Below, one piece after another: positions 25,991 to 32,674 of a stretch of 43,418 nt of DNA. Source of the DNA: JANLSO01 sp031362405 (GTDB lineage Bacteria; Actinomycetota; Thermoleophilia; Miltoncostaeales; Miltoncostaeaceae); contig JANLSO010000016.1 in the NCBI GenBank assembly GCA_031362405.1, positions 1 to 43,418 on the forward strand, given 5' to 3'. Made by a program: the position numbers and the translations under genes. A model generated the notes under the pieces. It saw nothing but the letters and a program-made list of their open reading frames with translations, had not been told where the DNA came from and searched no databases. How positions within the stretch are numbered: the first letter of the stretch is position 1; each line of letters begins with the position of its first letter.

Positions 25991-26209
25991 TCACGCCATC
26001 GCGACCGAGGATCCCGAAGCATTCACCGCCGTCTGGGTCGACTTTCTCGAATCCCGCACAAAGGACTTCTCAGGCGATGGAGCTGTTGTGCTTGCCGCCG
26101 GGCGACCATCCGGTGGCTTCACGCCGAGGAAGGTGGCGGCTGCTAGGGCCAAGCCGAGCAACGCAATGAATGTCGGTGAGGTGGTGGTCGCCGGTGCGCC
26201 GACCACCAC
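25991..26209 (-). CDS. Small single-helix membrane or exported protein
   Basis: This 72-residue frame starts at a GTG 12 bp after the nrdJ stop, on the same strand. It has a hydrophobic segment (PTFIALLGLALAAATFLGV) and then a Ser/Thr/Pro-rich polar tail. Composition and position fit a small exported protein co-transcribed with nrdJ, but no family is recognised and the ribosome site is not clear. It may instead be the N-terminal piece of the degraded gene that lies further along the minus strand. Confidence 0.4.
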   Translation of the reverse strand: MVVGAPATTTSPTFIALLGLALAAATFLGVKPPDGRPAASTTAPSPEKSFVRDSRKSTQTAVNASGSSVAMA

Positions 26210-26221
26210 CCCACGGCTGTT

Positions 26222-29200
26222 TCAGCCGCAGCCGCTCGTTGCTCCGCAGGTGCGGCAGGTCAGGCAGGTTCCGGCCCTGACCATGTCGGAGCTGCCGCAT
26301 GAGGAGCAGATCTGACCGGTGGTTCCCAGAAGGAGCCGGGTCCGTGGCGGGCCCGCCTGCTTCGCGGCTGCGCCGTGGCCGTTGGCTCCGTTTGTCTGCT
26401 TCTCGACGGTGCCGAACGAGAGCTGATCTTCCGGGGTCTGGGTCTCGTCGTCGATCACCGGAGCGACAACCGCGCCGGCGTCGGGAAGCACACCCGCTGT
26501 CTGCTGGTCTTCGACCGACAGGAACTTCGAGGCCATCCACCGAGCCAGGTAGTCGACGACCGAACGCGCGATCGGGATGCGCGGGTTGCCGGTCATCCCC
26601 GAGGGCTCGAAACGGTGGTCGATGTACTTGGCGATAAGACTCTCGACCGGCACGCCGTGCTGCAGCGCCATCGACCAGGCGATCGCGACGGAGTCCATCA
26701 GGCCCGACACCGTCGAGCCCTGCTTACTCATCTTCACGAAGACCTCGCCGGGCTCACCGTTCTCGTACAGCCCGACGGTGATGTAGCCCTCCTGGCCGCC
26801 CACGCTGAATTTGTGCGTGAGGGCAGCGCGGTCGTCGGGCAGACGACGGCGAACCGCGGTGCTGACCTCGGCCACCGACGCGGCCTTCGACGCCTTCGTG
26901 CCGGAGCTGTCGGTCGTGGACAGCGGCTGCGTGCGCTTAGAGCCATCGCGGTAGATCGCGATCGCCTTGAGCCCAAGCTCCCAGCCGAGCCGGTAGATGT
27001 CGCTGATGTCCTCAACCGTCGCCGAGTTTGGCAGGTTGACGGTCTTGCTGATGGCACCTGAGACGAACGGCTGAACGGCGGCCATCATCCGGACGTGGCC
27101 CTCCGGGCCGATGGTCCGGCCGCCGGGCACGCCGAAGGCGCAGTCGAAGACCGTCAGGTGGGAGTCGTCGAGGCCCGGCGCGCCCTCGATCGCCCCGGTT
27201 GCGTCGATGTGCTCGAGGATCAACGCCTGCTGGCCGTCGTCGTAGCCGAGCGCTCGTAGTGCCCGCTCGACGTCAGTGTTGACGAGCTTCATGTAGCCCC
27301 CACCGACGAGCGTTTTGTAGCTGATGAGGCCGATCGCCGGTTCGATGCCGGTGGTCTGGGCGTCCATCATGAAGCTGATGGTTCCGGTCGGCGCGATGAC
27401 GCTGACCTGGGCGTTGCGGTAGCCCGGGGCGCCATTGCGGCCCTCGGCCTGGCCGAGCGCGACGGCGTCGTCGAGAGCCGCCGAAGCGGCCGCCCGCACC
27501 TGTCCGTAGCTCGGTCGGGTGCCGCTGGCCGGCAGATTGAGTGCCGCGTCGCGGTGCATACGTACGACGTTGTCGTGCGCATCCTTGTCGGCCGCATAGC
27601 CGGTGTACGCCCCAACGCGGGCGGCAAGCCGGGCCGACTGTGCGTAGGCCTCACCCTGCATGAGCGCGGTGATCGCGCCCGCCCACGCGCGACCCTCGTC
27701 GGAGTCGTAGGCGATGCCCTGGCACATCAGCAGCGAGCCGAGGTTGGTGTACCCCTGGCCGAGCTGACGGAACGAACGGGCGTTGTCACCAATCCGCTTG
27801 GTGGGATAGCTGGCCGGCGTGACGATGATTTCTTGGGCCGTGAGAATCACCCGCACGGTGTGGCGGAAATCCTCGACCCGGAACGTGCCGTCTTCGTCGA
27901 GGAACTGCATCAGGTTGACCGAGGCGAGGTTGCAGGCCGAGTCGTCGATGTGCATGTACTCACTGCAGTTGGCGACAACGACGCCATCGACGATGTACGA
28001 GTGGTGGAGAGGCTCGGTGAGGTTGTAGACCTCCTCTTGGCCGTCGTCATCTCGAGACACCAGATTCGTGGTGTCCTTTGTGCGGTAGCGACTCGTTTCG
28101 GCCAGCAAGGATGCGAGGGCGGCGTTCTTGCGAGGGGTCGAGAAGCCGATCGATCCGGCGAACCGCTGCATGTCACTGCCCGCGATCCGCAGGTCGAAGC
28201 CCTCGTGGGAGAGGTAGTCGACCTGCGTGCCGTCACGGCGGACGTACGAGAACGTCGGCGCCCCGGCGTCGCGAATGCGGTAAATCCGACCGCGGATACC
28301 GAATGTGTTGAGAAGACGCTGGACGTCCTTGAGGAGCATCTCGCTCGCGCTTCCCAAACCGACGTAGCGTGACGCCTTGCCGCCCGTCTCAACCCGAGAC
28401 ACACAGCCGTCGGCGCCGAAAAGGCCGGCGAGGAAGGCCGCCTGGATCGACGTGGGAGCGGCGTAGACGGATGCGGGGACGCGTTTGTCGTGCGCACGGG
28501 CGGAGGTGACGCCAAGGCCCCGAAAGAGATCCCTCACAGGGCCGCTACCCACCCGCAGCTGCTCGGTTCCGTTGTCCATGACCTGCCGCGACGCGCCGCC
28601 CACGATGTCGCGCAGCATCTCGTAATGACGATCGGCCAGCCCATCGGCGAGATCGTCTGCGCCGTAGACCCAGTTGACCTGGGTGTCGGTCAGGCAGCCG
28701 CCGCCGACCATGTGGCCGGTGAGTTCGGCAAGACTCGCGCTCCACCGTGAGGGCAGCGTCCGACGGACCTTCGTGCCGCCCTTCGCGAAGCTCACGGCTT
28801 CGGCCTCGATCAGAACGGGCAGTTCCCACGCCGCGTCAACGGCGGGGGTCGCCGAGTCGTTGCGCTGAACGTGATCGCTGGTCGTCAATTCGTCGGCTCG
28901 TACGTAGCCGCGGTTCGCGGTCCAGATACGGTGGCTCGGAGTGCAGCGCAGTTCGCCGCCGTCGGCGAATCGCAGCCGGACGATCGGGCTGACGCCATTG
29001 CGCATGACCGCCAGCGGTGTCGTTGCGACGACACCGGCACCGGGTGCGCCAGCGGTGCCGTTGCTGCCCGCGGAGGCGCGATGCGTGTAAACGTCAATCT
29101 GTCGCCCCGCCTCGGTGCGGGCGACCAGCTCGCCGATCGGCATGAGGCCGTGCGTCGTGTGAACGCGCGCGTCGGCGGGGAAGCAGGGATTAGATCCCGA

Positions 29201-30337
29201 GATCCGACCGGCGTTCGGGCAGGTGTGCCACTTCTGGATGGCGTCTTCGTACTGCAGGCCAGGGTCGCCGCACGCCCAGGCGGCCTCGGCGATCTCACGC
29301 AGCAGATCACGCGCGGGCATCTCATCGCGAACCTCACCGTTGGCCACGGCGAGGGTCTGCCACGGCTGGTCGGCGTCGACGCGGTGGAAGAAATCGTCGG
29401 TGAGGCGCACCGAGTTGTTCGCGTTTTGGAACTGGATCGACCGCCAGGCGTCACCGTTCAGGCCGAGGTCGTAGCCCATGTCGCCCAGGGCATAGGCCTT
29501 CGCCTCTTCGCGCGCCTTGCAGCGCACGAACTCGAGGACGTCCGGGTGGTCGCCGTCGAGGATCACCATCTTGGCGGCTCGGCGCGTGCCTCCGCCCGAC
29601 TTGATCGAGCCGGCGCCAGAGTCGGCCCAGCGCATGAAGCTGACCGGGCCCGAGGCCTGACCGCCGTTCGACAGCGACTCGCCGTCGCCGCGCAGACGCG
29701 ACAGGTTCACGCCGGCGCCCGAGCCGCCGCGGAAGATCTCCGATTCGGAGGCGATCCAGCGCTGAATCGACGGCATCGTGTCGTTGACCGACAGGATGAA
29801 ACACGCCGAGGCCTGGTTGACCTGCGGCTCGTGGGCCTCGGTCGGCGGGTCGTCGACATCGAGGATGCGGTCTTCGTCGTAGTCGCGCGTGGCCGCGTTG
29901 ACGCCACAGTTGAACCACACCGGCGAGTTGAAGGCCGCTTTTTGGGTAACGAGGATGTGGCGGAGCTCTTGGGCGAAGGTCTCCGCCTCGGCGTCGTCGG
30001 CGAAGTAGTCGCCCTTCACCCCGTGGAAGCGGATGGTGTCGACCACGCGGTCGATGACCTCGCGCAGGCTGTGCTCGCGGCGCGGATCGTCCATCGGGTA
30101 CCGGAAGTACTTCGACGAGACGATGCGCACCGCCGTGTCGGACCAGCCGACCGGGAACTCACAGCCGTTCTGCTCGAAGACGACCCGCTCCGGTGCATCG
30201 TTTTTGGCCGGCTCGGCGATGCGGGCGTCTCTCGGCCCCCACGTGACCTCGTCGTACGGATGCGTGTCGGCACGCGTAAAGCGGCGGGAAATCCCCAGCG
30301 CCCTGTCGGTCATGGTCGGGGGCGCTTCAGTCGCCAT
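26222..30337 (-). CDS. nrdJ: B12-dependent (class II) ribonucleotide reductase with intein
   Basis: NrdJ makes deoxyribonucleotides using adenosylcobalamin. ATG 30337, with GGGAGG upstream, gives a 1371-residue precursor; removing the 406-residue intein (residues 385-790) leaves 965, a normal size. The N-extein has FNSPVWFNCGV, QASACFILSVNDTM and RGGSGAGVNLSRLRG. The junction SNP/CSEYMHIDDSACNLASVNL rebuilds the NPCxE active site with the radical cysteine. The C-extein has PTGTISFMMDAQTTGIEP, GLKAIAIYRDGSKR and a C-terminal zinc-finger-like CSSCG...CLTCRTCG. The start overlaps the end of nrdR by 11 bp, so the two form an operon. No cobalamin riboswitch is recognised upstream. Activity depends on splicing. 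Confidence 0.97.
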   Translation of the reverse strand: MATEAPPTMTDRALGISRRFTRADTHPYDEVTWGPRDARIAEPAKNDAPERVVFEQNGCEFPVGWSDTAVRIVSSKYFRYPMDDPRREHSLREVIDRVVDTIRFHGVKGDYFADDAEAETFAQELRHILVTQKAAFNSPVWFNCGVNAATRDYDEDRILDVDDPPTEAHEPQVNQASACFILSVNDTMPSIQRWIASESEIFRGGSGAGVNLSRLRGDGESLSNGGQASGPVSFMRWADSGAGSIKSGGGTRRAAKMVILDGDHPDVLEFVRCKAREEAKAYALGDMGYDLGLNGDAWRSIQFQNANNSVRLTDDFFHRVDADQPWQTLAVANGEVRDEMPARDLLREIAEAAWACGDPGLQYEDAIQKWHTCPNAGRISGSNPCFPADARVHTTHGLMPIGELVARTEAGRQIDVYTHRASAGSNGTAGAPGAGVVATTPLAVMRNGVSPIVRLRFADGGELRCTPSHRIWTANRGYVRADELTTSDHVQRNDSATPAVDAAWELPVLIEAEAVSFAKGGTKVRRTLPSRWSASLAELTGHMVGGGCLTDTQVNWVYGADDLADGLADRHYEMLRDIVGGASRQVMDNGTEQLRVGSGPVRDLFRGLGVTSARAHDKRVPASVYAAPTSIQAAFLAGLFGADGCVSRVETGGKASRYVGLGSASEMLLKDVQRLLNTFGIRGRIYRIRDAGAPTFSYVRRDGTQVDYLSHEGFDLRIAGSDMQRFAGSIGFSTPRKNAALASLLAETSRYRTKDTTNLVSRDDDGQEEVYNLTEPLHHSYIVDGVVVANCSEYMHIDDSACNLASVNLMQFLDEDGTFRVEDFRHTVRVILTAQEIIVTPASYPTKRIGDNARSFRQLGQGYTNLGSLLMCQGIAYDSDEGRAWAGAITALMQGEAYAQSARLAARVGAYTGYAADKDAHDNVVRMHRDAALNLPASGTRPSYGQVRAAASAALDDAVALGQAEGRNGAPGYRNAQVSVIAPTGTISFMMDAQTTGIEPAIGLISYKTLVGGGYMKLVNTDVERALRALGYDDGQQALILEHIDATGAIEGAPGLDDSHLTVFDCAFGVPGGRTIGPEGHVRMMAAVQPFVSGAISKTVNLPNSATVEDISDIYRLGWELGLKAIAIYRDGSKRTQPLSTTDSSGTKASKAASVAEVSTAVRRRLPDDRAALTHKFSVGGQEGYITVGLYENGEPGEVFVKMSKQGSTVSGLMDSVAIAWSMALQHGVPVESLIAKYIDHRFEPSGMTGNPRIPIARSVVDYLARWMASKFLSVEDQQTAGVLPDAGAVVAPVIDDETQTPEDQLSFGTVEKQTNGANGHGAAAKQAGPPRTRLLLGTTGQICSSCGSSDMVRAGTCLTCRTCGATSGCG
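27968..29185 (-). mobile_element. Intein with LAGLIDADG endonuclease domain inside nrdJ
   Basis: The 406-residue in-frame insert starts with Cys1 (CFPADARVHTTHGLMPIGEL, block A), has block B CTPSHRIW (81-88) with the conserved TxxH, and ends YNLTEPLHHSYIVDGVVVAN before extein Cys+1. The terminal Asn406 is present, but the penultimate His is Ala405. A DOD-type endonuclease occupies the middle. Motif E is LAGLFGADG (252-260), but motif C is LTGHMVGGG (155-163), where the catalytic acidic residue is Gly. Splicing residues look sufficient; homing is probably lost. The insertion lies directly before the catalytic cysteine of NrdJ. Confidence 0.93.
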
Positions 30338-30986
30338 CGGGGACCTCCCGGGGTGTCGTCGTGGTGGAAAGAGCGGGTTCCGGAACTCGGGCGCTCGTGG
30401 TGTCGCGGCCGCCGCGAAGCGCCCGTAGGCGCCGCGGCGTGAGGCCTGAGTCGGCACCGTTGATCGGCGCAGGATCAGAACCCAGCATATCGAACAAGTG
30501 TTCGTCCAACGGAACCTGGCCGCGCGGCAGCGGCGGCTCCCGTTCGAGCCGAGCGAGCTCCTCTTCGAACTCCTCGACATCGGTGAACTGGCGATAGACC
30601 GACGCAAACCGCACGTAGGCGACCTGGTCGATCTCCTTGAGCCGGCGCAACGCGAGGTCGCCGATCTGCGGGGTGCGAACCTCTTGGCGCAGGCGGTTGC
30701 GCAGCTCGACCTCGATGTCACGCACCGCCAACTCGATCAACGCCGTCGAGACCGGCCGCTTGTGGCACGCGCGCTGCAGACCCTCGAACAGCTTGTGGCG
30801 GTCGAAGGGCTGGCGCTCGCCCGACGCCTTGACGACCACCAGCGGCATCTCCTCGACACGCTCGTAGGTCGTAAAGCGCCGACCACAGCCAGAGCATTCG
30901 CGGCGACGCCGGATGGCGTCTTTGGTGTCGGGCACACGCGACTCGACGACGCGGTGCTCTTGGTGCTCACAGAACGGGCAAATCAC
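30327..30986 (-). CDS. nrdR: Transcriptional repressor NrdR with C-terminal extension
   Basis: NrdR senses ATP/dATP and represses ribonucleotide reductase genes. The zinc ribbon CPFC...CSGCGRRFTTYERVE (residues 3-44) is followed by the ATP-cone (LVVVKASGERQPFDRHKLFE, GLQRACHKRPVS, EIDQVAYVRFASVYRQF) to about residue 150, the usual end of the family. Here about 65 more residues follow, Pro/Arg/Thr-rich and probably disordered, running into the start of nrdJ. The extension may exist only to couple translation. An ACAC-N8-GTGT palindrome about 40 bp upstream suggests autoregulation. Confidence 0.96.
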   Translation of the reverse strand: MICPFCEHQEHRVVESRVPDTKDAIRRRRECSGCGRRFTTYERVEEMPLVVVKASGERQPFDRHKLFEGLQRACHKRPVSTALIELAVRDIEVELRNRLRQEVRTPQIGDLALRRLKEIDQVAYVRFASVYRQFTDVEEFEEELARLEREPPLPRGQVPLDEHLFDMLGSDPAPINGADSGLTPRRLRALRGGRDTTSARVPEPALSTTTTPREVPDGD

Positions 30987-31024
30987 GAGAAAACGCTATC
31001 CCTGGGGTCTGGCTGCGCTGACAC

Positions 31025-31040
31025 ACACCACATTCGGTGT
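31025..31040. promoter_or_regulatory. Candidate NrdR box upstream of nrdR
   Basis: ACACCACATTCGGTGT has the ACAC-N8-GTGT layout of NrdR boxes and a longer inverted repeat, CACACC-N6-GGTGTG (31024-31041). The central AT-rich part of the consensus is not kept, and I see no second box at the usual spacing. Its place, about 40 bp before nrdR, fits control of the nrdR-nrdJ operon. Confidence 0.45.
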
Positions 31041-31189
31041 GCCGGGCGCGGATCCTTTCACGAAAGCGCGGAACCGCGAAGGGGCGTTTCTCCGCAATGG
31101 TCGAGAATCGCCCGCTCGTTGCGAACGAGACGAACTGGACCTGCGGTGGGGTCGCCAACGTGTAGCTGCGGCGCCCGGCAGGCCGGTGC

Positions 31190-31738
31190 TCAGTCGAGAA
31201 ACGTCGCCCGAGTGAACGGCCAGTAGGTGACTTCGACCTGCCCGATGATGCTGCTTTTCGGGACGAACGGGCTGCCGAAATCCTTCCAGTCATGGGCGTC
31301 GCAGGAGTCGTTGCGGTTGTCGCCGAGCACGAGCACGGTGCCCGCGGGCACGACATCGAACCGGGTCTCGTACGTGGGCGTGACGGCGCCGGGCACCACG
31401 AACGCCGTGCCATTCACGAAGGTCGCGTGGTTCCGCACCTTTACGCGGTCACCGGGAATCCCGATGACACGCTTCACAAAGGGCACACCGCCGCTGGTCG
31501 GCTGCGTGCAGGGGACCTTCGACGACTCCGGAGGGGTGAACACGATGATGTCGCCCCGCTGGGGATCGCGGAAACGGTAGATCAATCGGTTGACGATGAT
31601 CCGGTCGTGGGCCTGGATGTTCGGGACCATCGACTCGGTGGGGATCTCAAAGGGCTTGGCGATGGCGGTCTGGATCACGAAGGCCATTCCCACCGCCACC
31701 ATCACCGGCAGCACGACGTCGCGCACCAGGCGTCTCAA
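31190..31738 (-). CDS. lepB: Type I signal peptidase (second of a tandem pair)
   Basis: This 182-residue S26 peptidase removes signal peptides from exported proteins. It has an N-terminal membrane anchor (DVVLPVMVAVGMAFVIQTAI), the catalytic serine in IPTESMVPNI, box C NRLIYRFRDPQRGDIIVF, the catalytic lysine in PFVKRVIGIPGD and box E LGDNRNDSCDAHDW with GQVEVTYWPF. It starts with TTG overlapping the stop of the upstream lepB copy (TTGA), so translation is coupled. The two copies are closely similar throughout, pointing to a local duplication. Both keep the Ser/Lys dyad. Confidence 0.93.
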   Translation of the reverse strand: MRRLVRDVVLPVMVAVGMAFVIQTAIAKPFEIPTESMVPNIQAHDRIIVNRLIYRFRDPQRGDIIVFTPPESSKVPCTQPTSGGVPFVKRVIGIPGDRVKVRNHATFVNGTAFVVPGAVTPTYETRFDVVPAGTVLVLGDNRNDSCDAHDWKDFGSPFVPKSSIIGQVEVTYWPFTRATFLD

Positions 31739-32280
31739 TCGAGGAACGACACCCGGGTGAGTGGCCAGTAGGTGACCTCGGCCTGCCCGATGACGCTGTC
31801 GTTCGGGACGAATGGGCTGCCGCTGTTCTTCCAGTCGTGGGCGTCACAGGAGTCGTTGCGGTTGTCGCCGAGCACCAACACCGTGCGCGGGGGAACCGTG
31901 TCGAAGGTCGTTTCGTAGGTGGGAGTGATCGCTCCGGCGACCACGTACGGCTCGCCGTTGACGAAGGTCGTGCCGCCCTTCACCGCGACCTTGTCGCCGG
32001 GCACCCCGATGACTCGCTTGACGAACGGAACGTCTCCGGCAGGACGTCCACAGGCGGCGATCGCCGCGGGCGGGGGCGTGAAGACGACGATGTCACCCCG
32101 CTGGATGTCACGAAACCGGTAGATCAGCCGGTTGGCGATGATCCGGTCGTTGGCCTGAATCGTGGGAACCATCGACTCGGTGGGGATCTCATACGGCTTG
32201 GCGACCGCCGCCTGGATGACGAAGGCCATTCCCACGGCCACCATCACGGGCAGAACGACGTCGCGTACGAAGCGCCTCAC
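31735..32280 (-). CDS. lepB: Type I signal peptidase (first of a tandem pair)
   Basis: GTG 32280 gives 181 residues beginning with the membrane anchor FVRDVVLPVMVAVGMAFVIQ. The Ser of PTESMVPTI, the Lys of PFVKRVIGVPGD and LGDNRNDSCDAHDW with GQAEVTYWPL are all present. The frame continues upstream to 32472, but that part is antisense-like Arg/Pro sequence and overlaps the preceding gene. It is coupled by a 4-bp overlap to the second lepB and lies 7 bp after the stop of the small membrane protein gene, so the three form one operon. Divergence from the sister copy is greatest in the variable loop after VFTPP. Confidence 0.93.
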   Translation of the reverse strand: MRRFVRDVVLPVMVAVGMAFVIQAAVAKPYEIPTESMVPTIQANDRIIANRLIYRFRDIQRGDIVVFTPPPAAIAACGRPAGDVPFVKRVIGVPGDKVAVKGGTTFVNGEPYVVAGAITPTYETTFDTVPPRTVLVLGDNRNDSCDAHDWKNSGSPFVPNDSVIGQAEVTYWPLTRVSFLD

Positions 32281-32287
32281 GCGGGAG

Positions 32288-32674
32288 TCACGACCCCACG
32301 TCGTCGTCGCGCCGCTTGCGGGCCGCCACCCCAAACGCCACCGCGCCGGCGGCGAGTGCGGCAACGACGATCGCCCACAACGCCGTGTTCGAGCCGCCGT
32401 CCTTCGTGGGAGTCGCGGCCACAGGCGGCGGCGCCCCACCGTTGCACTCGAAACGCTTCTCGTTGACCGCATCGACGACAGCGGCGTACTGGGCGTCCTC
32501 GTTGCGGGCGAGCTCGAGGGCGCGGGTAAACTCCGCCGCCGAGTAGCACTTGTCGATCACGCCGCCGTCTTTGTAGTCGCGGATGACGTCTTTGCCACTT
32601 GCGAAGGCCGGTCCCGTGACCACGAACACCGCGGCTAGAACAACGAGAAGTAGCGCGAGGGAGCGACGGAACAT
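32288..32674 (-). CDS. Exported/membrane protein with C-terminal anchor, in lepB operon
   Basis: ATG 32674 gives 128 residues: a signal peptide (LALLLVVLAAVFVVTGPAFA), a small ectodomain with one cysteine pair (DKCYSAAEFTRALELARNED and KRFECNGG), a Pro/Thr linker, a C-terminal transmembrane helix (ALWAIVVAALAAGAVAFGVA) and a basic tail KRRDDD. It resembles small actinobacterial anchored proteins of unknown role. As first gene of the operon with two signal peptidases it could be their substrate or partner; that is only inference. Its start codon shares the CATG at 32672-32675 with the divergent membrane protein gene. Confidence 0.7.
   Translation of the reverse strand: MFRRSLALLLVVLAAVFVVTGPAFASGKDVIRDYKDGGVIDKCYSAAEFTRALELARNEDAQYAAVVDAVNEKRFECNGGAPPPVAATPTKDGGSNTALWAIVVAALAAGAVAFGVAARKRRDDDVGS

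Noticed and set aside
25959..26315. 118-residue plus-strand frame opening at GTG 25959
   Set aside because: Only its first 50 residues look protein-like; it runs antisense into the 3' end of nrdJ and opposes a better small minus-strand gene.
28871..30442. 523-residue plus-strand frame
   Set aside because: Antisense to nrdJ; Val/Arg/Asp-rich shadow translation.
30338..30721. Longer nrdJ start
   Set aside because: The extra 128 residues are Ser/Arg-rich shadow of nrdR; ATG 30337 has a proper ribosome site and family-like N-terminus.
30987..31189. Cobalamin riboswitch upstream of nrdR-nrdJ
   Set aside because: A B12-dependent enzyme made this worth checking, but I see no B12-box-like core or the length needed for the aptamer. 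An inverted repeat CTCGTT-GCG-AACGAG at 31115-31129 remains unexplained.
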